A program made the position numbers and the translations under genes. The notes below the pieces were generated by a model. The model had not been told where the DNA came from. It did no database searches and worked only from the letters and a program-made list of their open reading frames with translations. From Larkinella humicola (GTDB lineage Bacteria > Bacteroidota > Bacteroidia > Cytophagales > Spirosomataceae): 64,000 bases of DNA. Below are positions 1 through 7,531 of this stretch, in pieces (the first letter of the stretch is position 1; every line of letters starts with the position of its first letter). The stretch lies in the NCBI RefSeq assembly GCF_008727875.1, contig NZ_VTWS01000008.1, positions 186,001 to 250,000 on the forward strand, read 5' to 3'.

Positions 1-894
1 CGCTGGTTCGACAAGAAAGAGCGCGCACTGGCCAACGGCATTGCCATTGGCGGTTCGGCCATCGGAGCTGTCGTAGCACCACCACTAACCATTTGGCTAT
101 CATCTAATTATGGCTGGCGGGGCGGTTTTCTGATCCCCGGTTTGATCGGGATTGCCTGGGTCGTGATCTGGTTGCTGATCCCCTGGAAGAAAGAAAACCT
201 GATTACCGAGTCGTCGGTTCTGCCTGAAAAAAAGGCAACCGTATCGTTTCTGGAATTGCTCAGAAACCGTCCAACCTGGGTGTTTATCCTGGTACGGTTT
301 CTGCTCGACCCGGTTTTTTACTTCATGATGTTCTGGATTCCGAAATACCTGAGTTCGGTACGGAACGTCTCTTTTGAGCGAATTGGCAGCCTTTTCTGGA
401 TTCCGTTTCTGGCCCTGGGCCTTTCCAACATCATCGGTGGCTGGCTTTCGGGGCAACTCATTGCCCGTGGCTACTCCGTAAACAAGGCCCGGAAAACCGT
501 CATGGGCATTGCGGCCGGACTCACCCTGTTGACACCAGCCATCGAGTGGGTATCGACGGTGGAAGTGGCCATTGCGCTGATGGCGCTGTTCATGTTCGCC
601 CACGGTTTCTGGATCACCAACTACATCACGTCGATTTCCGACATGTTTGGCCAGAAAGCGACCTCCACCGTGGTGGGTTTGTCGGGAACGGCGGGGGCGG
701 TTTCGGGTCTGTTGCTCAATCCGCTGATGGGGGTGGTGATTCAGCAGTACTCCTACCGCCCGCTCTGGATTGCATCGGGATTGCTGTATCCCCTGGCATT
801 CGTGCTGTTCATCTGGCTGATTCCCAGAATTAAACCGCTGTTTGGAGAGACTCATTCGGCTCCCGTTGTTCCGGAAGGCATTCGGGCGGATTGA
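1..894 (+). CDS. MFS transporter, anion:cation symporter (hexuronate-type) family, 5' truncated
   Basis: The frame is open from base 1, so the start lies outside the window. The first residues, RWFDKKERALANGIAIGG, resemble the cytoplasmic loop of ACS-family MFS permeases (ExuT/GudP-like; family knowledge). The rest shows roughly eight hydrophobic segments separated by short charged loops, ending in a hydrophilic tail at a TGA at 892-894. Such proteins import sugar acids or other organic anions by proton symport across the inner membrane. It stands first in a block of co-oriented sugar-utilisation genes, so it may bring in the product released by the downstream glycosidases; the substrate itself is inferred. 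The family call is firm, the substrate is not. Confidence 0.85.
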   Translation, partial: RWFDKKERALANGIAIGGSAIGAVVAPPLTIWLSSNYGWRGGFLIPGLIGIAWVVIWLLIPWKKENLITESSVLPEKKATVSFLELLRNRPTWVFILVRFLLDPVFYFMMFWIPKYLSSVRNVSFERIGSLFWIPFLALGLSNIIGGWLSGQLIARGYSVNKARKTVMGIAAGLTLLTPAIEWVSTVEVAIALMALFMFAHGFWITNYITSISDMFGQKATSTVVGLSGTAGAVSGLLLNPLMGVVIQQYSYRPLWIASGLLYPLAFVLFIWLIPRIKPLFGETHSAPVVPEGIRAD

Positions 895-934
895 CGAATA
901 CAATAGCATGTCCGGTGGTTTTATAAACACCAGT

Positions 935-1088
935 CCTCGGTTTTAACCGTGGGAAACGAATGGCGATGGGGCGATTCAATAACCGTTTTAACGGTTTTGC
1001 CCAATCATCAGCAACCATCCAAAAACCGTTAAAACGGTTTGACGAATACCCATTTGATACCATTTGAACCCACGGTTAAAACCGTGGG
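935..1088. repeat. Cluster of short REP-like hairpins
   Basis: This 334-nt gap holds four palindromes. There is an imperfect CCTCGGTTTTAACCGTGGG at 935-953, AACCGTT-TT-AACGGTT at 981-996, AAACCGTT-AA-AACGGTTT at 1023-1040 and a perfect CCCACGGTTAAAACCGTGGG at 1069-1088 (9-bp stem, 2-nt loop). The last two form a bipartite unit with a 28-nt spacer that recurs at 25353-25418. The layout resembles REP/BIME elements. A further AAAACC-GTGC-GGTTTT hairpin lies at 1151-1166. No gene is seen in this gap. Confidence 0.8.
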
Positions 1089-1186
1089 CTGGTGCAAAAA
1101 CCGGCCCTGTTAACACAAACGCCTTTTGACGCTTATCCTACTTCGCAACGAAAACCGTGCGGTTTTAACAGTTTGCCAATATCAAC

Positions 1187-1202
1187 TTAGTGCGTTAACT
1201 AA
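1187..1202. promoter_or_regulatory. Candidate operator palindrome TTAGT-N6-ACTAA
   Basis: The 5-bp arms TTAGT and ACTAA are separated by GCGTTA, 27 nt upstream of the isomerase ATG. The size and position would suit a dimeric GntR-type repressor such as the one encoded at the end of this locus. No second copy was seen in front of the regulator, so the assignment is speculative. Confidence 0.25.
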
Positions 1203-1229
1203 ATAGAAAAAAGATACAACTTAGCAACT

Positions 1230-2720
1230 ATGGAAAACGAATCGCTCAATCACGTGGCTTCCGTACAGACGGGTTTTGAAAAACGAAAAAAAACGCGCCC
1301 GCGGATTGGCATCTTTGGCGTGGGCTACTTCAAATACTGGGGTCAGTTTGACGGCTTGCTGGATGATTTACTGAAAAAACAGGCGGTTTTCATCAAACGA
1401 ATCGAAGCCCTCGAGAGCGTGGATATTGTCGATTTTGGACTGGTCGATGACGTGACGAAAGCCTACGAAATCGTCCCGAAACTCCAGGCCGCCAACCTCG
1501 ATCTGATTTTCTGCGACATGCTGACCTACGCCACTTCCAGCACATTCGGCGTCATTATCAAAAGCATCGATACCCCGATCGTGCTCGTCGCCCTGCAACC
1601 CGATAAAGCGATGGATTACAGCCGGGCCTCCACTTATCTGCAACTCTACAATGACGACATCTGTGCCTTGCCGGAATTTGCCGGTGTGGCCGTTCGGATG
1701 GGTAAAAAAGTGCCGCAAATGGTGATCGGTACGCTGTATGACGATCCGGCTGCGGAAGCTGAAATCGAAGAATATTGCCGGATTGCCGCCGTTTTGCACG
1801 ATCTCAAAACCGCTAAAATCGGGCACATCGGCCACCCCATCGAGGCCATGCTCGACATGCATTCCGACTCGACGATGCTGACGGCGCACTTCGGTGCCCA
1901 CATTGTGCAGTGTGAAGCCCACGAAATCGTTACGCAGTATCAGCAAGCCACGGAAGAAGAGATTGAAGTTGTTCAGGATCGGATTCTGGCTTTTTTCGAC
2001 ACGCCCGACCCGGTTTCGGACCCCATCTCTGAAAAACTGCGGGACTCGGATCTGCGCATTGCCGCCCAGGTGACGGTGGCTCTCGAAAAATTTGTCAAGG
2101 CGAAAAAACTGGACGGACTGGCCTATTACTACGACGGCCCCGATGGCAGCGACACGCGAGTGGTGATGTCGAATCTGATCGTGGGAAATTCGCTGCTCCA
2201 GGGCGCGGGCTTCCCGATGTGTGGCGAGTCGGACCTGAAAACCTGCATTGCCATGCTGATCATGGAACGGCTGGGCATCGGCGGCAGTTTCGCGGAGTTT
2301 CACCCGGTCGATTTCAAGGAAGATTTTGTGCTGGTGGGCCACGACGGCCCGCACAACATCGCCATCGCCGACGGCCAGCCCATTCTGCGGAGCCTGAAAA
2401 AATACCACGGCAAACCCGGTTTTGGCGCGGGTGTCGAGTTCAAAATCAAACAGGGGCCGATTACGATGCTGAGCATCAACTCGACGTACGAGGGAAAAAT
2501 GAAGTTCATCATTGCCGAAGGCGAATCGCTCGCCGGACCCATTCCGCCAACGGGAAACACCAACACGCGCGGTTTTTTCAAACCGGACGTCCGGACGTTC
2601 CTGAAACGCTGGATCAAAGAAGGCCCCACGCACCATTTTGCGCTGGGCGTCGGCCACCACGCCGAAACGATCCGGAAAATTGCCGAGTACCTCAAAATCG
2701 AATCCGTCATTATCAAGTGA
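1230..2720 (+). CDS. L-fucose/L-arabinose isomerase-family protein
   Basis: This is a 496-aa cytoplasmic protein without a signal peptide. Its length and layout match the L-fucose/L-arabinose isomerase fold (COG2407/AraA-like): an N-terminal Rossmann-like domain (GIFGVGYFKYWGQFDGLL), a central domain and a C-terminal barrel. Conserved acids and histidines that could bind the divalent metal are E333 in MCGESDLK, H371 and H375 in VGHDGPHN, and H476/H477 in ALGVGHH; E333 falls at the same number as a catalytic Glu of E. coli AraA. These enzymes interconvert aldose and ketose. It follows the MFS transporter and precedes susC by 37 nt, so it probably acts on an imported monosaccharide from the glycan. 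The exact sugar cannot be read from sequence. Confidence 0.8.
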   Translation: MENESLNHVASVQTGFEKRKKTRPRIGIFGVGYFKYWGQFDGLLDDLLKKQAVFIKRIEALESVDIVDFGLVDDVTKAYEIVPKLQAANLDLIFCDMLTYATSSTFGVIIKSIDTPIVLVALQPDKAMDYSRASTYLQLYNDDICALPEFAGVAVRMGKKVPQMVIGTLYDDPAAEAEIEEYCRIAAVLHDLKTAKIGHIGHPIEAMLDMHSDSTMLTAHFGAHIVQCEAHEIVTQYQQATEEEIEVVQDRILAFFDTPDPVSDPISEKLRDSDLRIAAQVTVALEKFVKAKKLDGLAYYYDGPDGSDTRVVMSNLIVGNSLLQGAGFPMCGESDLKTCIAMLIMERLGIGGSFAEFHPVDFKEDFVLVGHDGPHNIAIADGQPILRSLKKYHGKPGFGAGVEFKIKQGPITMLSINSTYEGKMKFIIAEGESLAGPIPPTGNTNTRGFFKPDVRTFLKRWIKEGPTHHFALGVGHHAETIRKIAEYLKIESVIIK

Positions 2721-2757
2721 TAACATCCGGTAAATCAAAGTACTAAACCCTCTTCCT

Positions 2758-5700
2758 ATGAATCCTAATCTCTTCCATCGTCTGCGACTGCTGCTGGTCA
2801 GTGTGTTCGCTATTGTGGTCGCCAGTACCCTTGCCCTGGCCCAGTCGGGTGGCAAAGTATCCATTGGTGGCAAAATAACCGCCGAAGAAGACGGCCAGCC
2901 GTTGATCGGTGCCACCGTGACGGAAAAAGGCACGACCAACGGAACGACATCGGATACCGAAGGCGCGTTTAAACTGTCGGTATCGCCCAACGCCACGGTT
3001 GTCGTTAGTTTTATTGGCTATACGCCCCAGGAAATAGCGGTCAAAAACCGGTCGTCCATCAACATCACGCTGAAAACCGATCAGCAGCAATTGCAGGATG
3101 TGGTGGTGGTGGGCTACGGAACCCAGCGGAAAAAGGACCTGACGGGCTCCATCGTCAATCTGTCCAGCAAGGACCTTGTCCCGGTGCCATCGGCCACGAG
3201 CGTCGATCAGATGATGCAGGGGAAAGTCGCGGGGGTGCAGATCACGCAAACCTCGGGCGCACCGGGCGGGAACGTCAATGTCGTCATCCGGGGGATCAGC
3301 TCGATCACCGGCGGAAATTCACCCCTGTATGTGGTCGACGGCTACGCCATCGGAACGGGCGGTGGTGGCTCCGATCTGAGCAGTTTCAGCTCCAGTTCCT
3401 ACTCAGCCAGTAACATTGCCAGCAGCAGCGGAACCAACCGGATCAACCCGCTCAGCACGATCAACCCGTCCGACATCGAATCCATTCAGGTCCTGAAAGA
3501 TGCTTCGGCCACCGCCATTTACGGTTCCCGGGGAGCTAACGGCGTGGTGATCATTACGACCAAGCGCGGAAAGCAGGGCAAAACAACGATTAACTTCGAA
3601 CACTCGACCGGGATTCAGCAACTGGCCAAAAAACTGGACCTGCTGACGCCCCGCGAGTATGCTCAATATGTGGCCGAAGGGCGCGACAACGCCTGGGTGT
3701 TTGCCGGCGGAAAAGCCACGGACCCCAACAACCTCCGCAGTACGGCCACGCAGGTAAAACCGGGTTTCCGGACGCCGGACCAGTTTGCCAACTCCGGGTA
3801 TGGCACTGATTGGCAAGACATTATTTTCCAACAGGGTCTGGTGCAGAATTATCAGTTGGCCGCCAGCGGTACCAGCAAAGACGTTAGTTACTACGTTTCG
3901 GGCGGGTATTTCGACCAGAAAGGCATTATCATCGGCTCTGATTTCAAGAAGTTTACCCTCCGTACCAACATCGACGCCCAACTGACTCCGCGTCTGAAAC
4001 TGGGAGCGTCGTTTTCGGGGGCGCACTCCTACGGTGATTTTGCCCGCGCCGAAGGTCACCTGCAACACCGGGGCTTGATTTCGGCGGCTCTGGCCAGCGA
4101 TCCGACCATTCCGGTTTACGATGCGAACGGCAACTACTATTCCGAATTTTCCGACCCGACGGGCATCCCGGTCGAACACCCGCTGATCATTGCGGCTGAG
4201 TTCACCGATAAACGGAACAATACCAACGTTTTCACCAACAATTACCTGCAATATGAAATTGCGAACGGCCTGATTTTCAAAACATCGATTGGGGTCAACT
4301 ATTCCAATAACATCACCCGCCTGTGGAAATCGTCGAAAGTGGGGCTGGCTACCAGCCGAACGGGCGCGGCTACGGCCGGGGTAACAGAAGGCAAAAGCCT
4401 GAACTGGCTGAACGAAAACACCCTGAATTACCGGCACCGGTTTGGCGAAAAACACGACCTCGACGCGCTGGTGGGCTATACCATTCAGAAAAATACCGAT
4501 GAAATCCTGCAGGCCGGCGCGTCTGATTTTCCGACCGACGACGTGCCGTTTCTGGCCGCCGGAGCCGTTACATCCGGAACAAATTACTTGAGTGAATGGT
4601 CGATGATGTCGTGGCTGGCCCGCGTCAATTATACACTGGCCGGAAAATACATGTTTACAGCCACGATCCGGCAGGACGGCAGTTCGCGGTTTGGGCGCGA
4701 AAACCGCTGGGGAACCTTCCCCTCCTTTTCGGCGGCTTACCGCCTGTCCGATGAGTCGTTCATGAAACCGGTCAGCTTCATCAGCGATCTGAAAATCCGG
4801 GCGAGCTACGGGATTTCCGGCAACAACCTGATTCCGAATTACGCCAGTCAGGGCCTCCTGGGCATCTCGCGGAACGTTTCCAATGGGCAGGTGATTTCGG
4901 GCGTGGTGCCCAGCAGTCTGGCCAATACCGTTTTGACCTGGGAGCAGTCGGTGCAAACCAACATCGGTCTTGATCTCTCGTTGTTCCAGAACCGCCTGTC
5001 GTTTGTGGTGGATGCCTACCGAACCCACAAAAAAGACCTTCTGCTGAATGTCATTCTGCCCGCAGCCTCCGGTTTCAGCAGTTCCCTCCAGAACATCGGC
5101 GAAGTGGAGAACAAAGGAATTGAGCTGACCATCAATTCGGAAAACATCCGCAAAGGCGCTTTCCAGTGGAATACGGACTTTAACATTAGCTGGAACCGCA
5201 ACAAGGTGCTGGCGCTCAACTCCGAAACCGCCCGGATTCAAACGTCTGATTATCAGGTAGCGCAGGTGGGTTATCCCATCTCCAGCTTCCGGCTGCTCAA
5301 CATTCTGGGCGTATTCCAGACGCAGGAAGAAGTGAACGCCAGTCCCAAACAACACCCCCGGGTGCAGCCCGGCGATTACCGGTATCAGGACACCGACGGC
5401 AACGGAACCATCACCCAGAACGACCGCACCATCGTGGGCAATCCCTGGCCGGATTTCACCTGGGGTATGGGCAACCGCTTCACCTACAAAGGCTTGACCT
5501 TGAACATTAGCGTGAACGGTTCGCAGGGGAACGAGATTTATTTTCAGGGGGGTGAAGTGTCGCTGAACGGGGCCGGGGTGCAGAACCAACTGGGCATCAT
5601 GGCCGATCGCTGGAAATCGCCGACGGAACCCGGAGCGGGAACGATGTCGCGCGCCATTCGGAACGACTACGCCTTCGGATTCAGTGCCGGTACAACCAAG

Positions 5701-5958
5701 TATCTGTTCGACGGCTCGTTTGTCCGCATCCGGAACGTCAATCTGGCCTACGCGCTTCCTCAAACGGTGGTGAGCAAGCTGAAGTTGCAGGCACTCTCGG
5801 TTTACGTCGACGCGACGAACCTCTACACCTTTACCAAGTACCCCGGTTATGACCCCGAAGGAAGCACGACGGGCGACAACATTGCCCGCAGTGGGATCGA
5901 CTTTTTTGCGTATCCCAACCCCCGGACGTACACGATCGGTTTGCGGGTAACTTTCTAA
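2758..5958 (+). CDS. SusC/RagA-family TonB-linked outer-membrane protein
   Basis: A 1066-aa protein with a signal peptide (cleavage near residue 29, after LALA). A carboxypeptidase-regulatory-like domain (about 35-115, GKITAEEDGQPLIGATVTEK) is followed by the SusC transition VVVVGYGTQRKKDLTGS, a plug domain (about 120-240, with LYVVDGYAIG and the ASATAIYGSRGANGV motif) and a long beta-barrel ending in aromatic Phe (YTIGLRVTF). SusC proteins form the TonB-powered pore that imports oligosaccharides bound by a SusD lipoprotein, which is encoded 20 nt downstream. The two are clearly co-transcribed. Length is typical. The ligand is inferred from the downstream glycosidases, not from SusC itself. 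Confidence 0.95.
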   Translation: MNPNLFHRLRLLLVSVFAIVVASTLALAQSGGKVSIGGKITAEEDGQPLIGATVTEKGTTNGTTSDTEGAFKLSVSPNATVVVSFIGYTPQEIAVKNRSSINITLKTDQQQLQDVVVVGYGTQRKKDLTGSIVNLSSKDLVPVPSATSVDQMMQGKVAGVQITQTSGAPGGNVNVVIRGISSITGGNSPLYVVDGYAIGTGGGGSDLSSFSSSSYSASNIASSSGTNRINPLSTINPSDIESIQVLKDASATAIYGSRGANGVVIITTKRGKQGKTTINFEHSTGIQQLAKKLDLLTPREYAQYVAEGRDNAWVFAGGKATDPNNLRSTATQVKPGFRTPDQFANSGYGTDWQDIIFQQGLVQNYQLAASGTSKDVSYYVSGGYFDQKGIIIGSDFKKFTLRTNIDAQLTPRLKLGASFSGAHSYGDFARAEGHLQHRGLISAALASDPTIPVYDANGNYYSEFSDPTGIPVEHPLIIAAEFTDKRNNTNVFTNNYLQYEIANGLIFKTSIGVNYSNNITRLWKSSKVGLATSRTGAATAGVTEGKSLNWLNENTLNYRHRFGEKHDLDALVGYTIQKNTDEILQAGASDFPTDDVPFLAAGAVTSGTNYLSEWSMMSWLARVNYTLAGKYMFTATIRQDGSSRFGRENRWGTFPSFSAAYRLSDESFMKPVSFISDLKIRASYGISGNNLIPNYASQGLLGISRNVSNGQVISGVVPSSLANTVLTWEQSVQTNIGLDLSLFQNRLSFVVDAYRTHKKDLLLNVILPAASGFSSSLQNIGEVENKGIELTINSENIRKGAFQWNTDFNISWNRNKVLALNSETARIQTSDYQVAQVGYPISSFRLLNILGVFQTQEEVNASPKQHPRVQPGDYRYQDTDGNGTITQNDRTIVGNPWPDFTWGMGNRFTYKGLTLNISVNGSQGNEIYFQGGEVSLNGAGVQNQLGIMADRWKSPTEPGAGTMSRAIRNDYAFGFSAGTTKYLFDGSFVRIRNVNLAYALPQTVVSKLKLQALSVYVDATNLYTFTKYPGYDPEGSTTGDNIARSGIDFFAYPNPRTYTIGLRVTF

Positions 5959-5978
5959 TCCTGTTTCCAGATACCGCC

Positions 5979-7418
5979 ATGAAAAAGAACCTTATCGTTT
6001 TCCTGCTCCTGCTCGTTACGGCCACCTCCTGCAAGGATTTTCTGGCCCTGACACCTGAATACCAGATCAGTGACCAAACGTTTTACAAAAATCAAAACGA
6101 TTTCGAGACGGCCCTGACGGGCGTTTACAGCACCTTTCGCGGTCTGTTTAACACCAGCAACGTGGTGTATCTGGCGGACTTGACGACGGACAACACCGAG
6201 ATCCAGTGGTCGTCGCCCTCGGTCAACGAGATGCAGCTCGACCAGAATGCGGTGGTTTCGACCAACTCGAACATTCAGGGTGCCTGGAGTACGTGTTTAT
6301 ACACGATCTCCCGCAGCAATGCGATCATCAACCGCATCGATGGCGTCAATTTTGACCAGGCGACCAAAGACCGCATCAAGGGGGAAGCCAAATTTCTGCG
6401 TGCCTACAGCTATTTTTACCTCGTCCGGCTGTTCGGCAATGTGCCGCTCATCAGCCAGGAGTTCAGCAGCCCGGCGGAAGTGGCAGCTGCCGATCTGGCC
6501 CTGAAACCAGCCGCGCAGGTCTATGAAGTCATTCTGGCGGATTTGACAAGCGCCGAAACGCTGTTGCCGGCTACACTCAATTCCGACCGGACGAAGGCAT
6601 CGCGCCCGACGGTAAAAGCCTTGCTGGGAAAAGTCTACCTGACGCTGAAAAACTACGACCTGGCTGCAACCAAACTGAAAGAAGTGATCGACGCCAAAAC
6701 GTATTCGCTGGTGCCCGATTACCGGACGCTGTTTACCAACGGCAACAACAACCTGACCGAGTCGATTTTCGAAATTGAATACGTCGCGGGGCGCAGCATG
6801 GGCAACAACTATTCGGCCTTGTTTACGCCAGCCATCACCAGCATGGCGATTTTTCCGGGCAACCTGCAAGGCTCCGGACGGATTGTGCCGACGCTGGATT
6901 TGCTCAGAGCCTACGAAACCGGTGATGCCCGCAAGGCCATCTCGGTCAACGATTCGGTTTTGCTGATCAACGGCCGGAAATCGTACAGTCGCTACGGTTT
7001 GAAATTCGTGGATTTCAAAGCCATCGACCTGTCCGATGGCACCATTACGTTCACGGTTCTTCGGCATGCCGATGTGCTGCTGATGTATGCGGAAGTATTG
7101 AACGAACAGGGTAAAACCGCCGAGGCTCTGCCCTTTATCAACCAGGTGCGGACGCGGGTCAAGTTGCCGGACTTGACCGGTCTGACGCAGGCCGGACTAC
7201 GAACCGCCATCGAGAAAGAACGCCGGGTCGAGTTTTTGTTTGAAGGCCAGCGCTGGTTCGATCTGGTGCGGACGGGCCGGGCGCAAACCGTGCTGAACGC
7301 CCACTATGCCAGCCTGAATCTGTCCTTTAAAGTGGACGATTTCGAGTTGCTTTTCCCGATTCCGCAGAACGAAGTCGACCTGAACCCGACGCTGATCAAG
7401 CAAAATCCGGGGTATTGA
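5979..7418 (+). CDS. RagB/SusD-family nutrient-uptake outer-membrane lipoprotein
   Basis: A 479-aa protein with a type II signal peptide: a hydrophobic stretch followed by lipobox TATSC, with Cys18 the predicted lipidated residue. The N-terminal segment PEYQISDQTFYKNQNDFETALTG and the C-terminal block VEFLFEGQRWFDLVRTGRAQ are hallmarks of the SusD/RagB fold (TPR-like helices). It should sit on the cell surface as the lid over the SusC channel encoded just upstream. Its 3' end is followed within 6 nt by a hairpin repeat at 7424-7523, which may separate the susCD transcript from the glycosidase genes. Confidence 0.95.
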   Translation: MKKNLIVFLLLLVTATSCKDFLALTPEYQISDQTFYKNQNDFETALTGVYSTFRGLFNTSNVVYLADLTTDNTEIQWSSPSVNEMQLDQNAVVSTNSNIQGAWSTCLYTISRSNAIINRIDGVNFDQATKDRIKGEAKFLRAYSYFYLVRLFGNVPLISQEFSSPAEVAAADLALKPAAQVYEVILADLTSAETLLPATLNSDRTKASRPTVKALLGKVYLTLKNYDLAATKLKEVIDAKTYSLVPDYRTLFTNGNNNLTESIFEIEYVAGRSMGNNYSALFTPAITSMAIFPGNLQGSGRIVPTLDLLRAYETGDARKAISVNDSVLLINGRKSYSRYGLKFVDFKAIDLSDGTITFTVLRHADVLLMYAEVLNEQGKTAEALPFINQVRTRVKLPDLTGLTQAGLRTAIEKERRVEFLFEGQRWFDLVRTGRAQTVLNAHYASLNLSFKVDDFELLFPIPQNEVDLNPTLIKQNPGY

Positions 7419-7423
7419 AAACT

Positions 7424-7523
7424 ATCTCGCGGAGTTAAGCGGAGTTAAAAGAGAGTTACGCAGAGATTTTTATTAAAACTTCGCTTAACTCCCTTTTACT
7501 CCGCGAAACTCCGCGAAACAACC
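7424..7523. repeat. Long imperfect hairpin, 'GCGGAGTTAAG' family
   Basis: The arms 7424-7467 and 7478-7523 are inverted copies built from degenerate 9-10-mers around GCGGAGTTAA, with a short AT loop. The right arm read on the minus strand (GTTTCGCGGAGTTTCGCGGA...) matches the terminal repeats of the GxxExxY element at 19808-20283 for about 40 nt. It fills the whole gap between susD and the next gene. It may act as a transcription barrier or RNA stabiliser, or be a remnant of a mobile element. Confidence 0.8.
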
Positions 7524-7531
7524 CTTATCAT

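Noticed and set aside
1368-2996. 542-codon minus-strand frame
   Set aside because: Shadow of the isomerase and the start of susC, with a low-complexity, His/Arg-rich translation.
3403-5763. 786-codon open frame on the minus strand
   Set aside because: It is antisense to a clear susC gene; long shadow frames are expected in GC-rich DNA and the translation shows no domain pattern.
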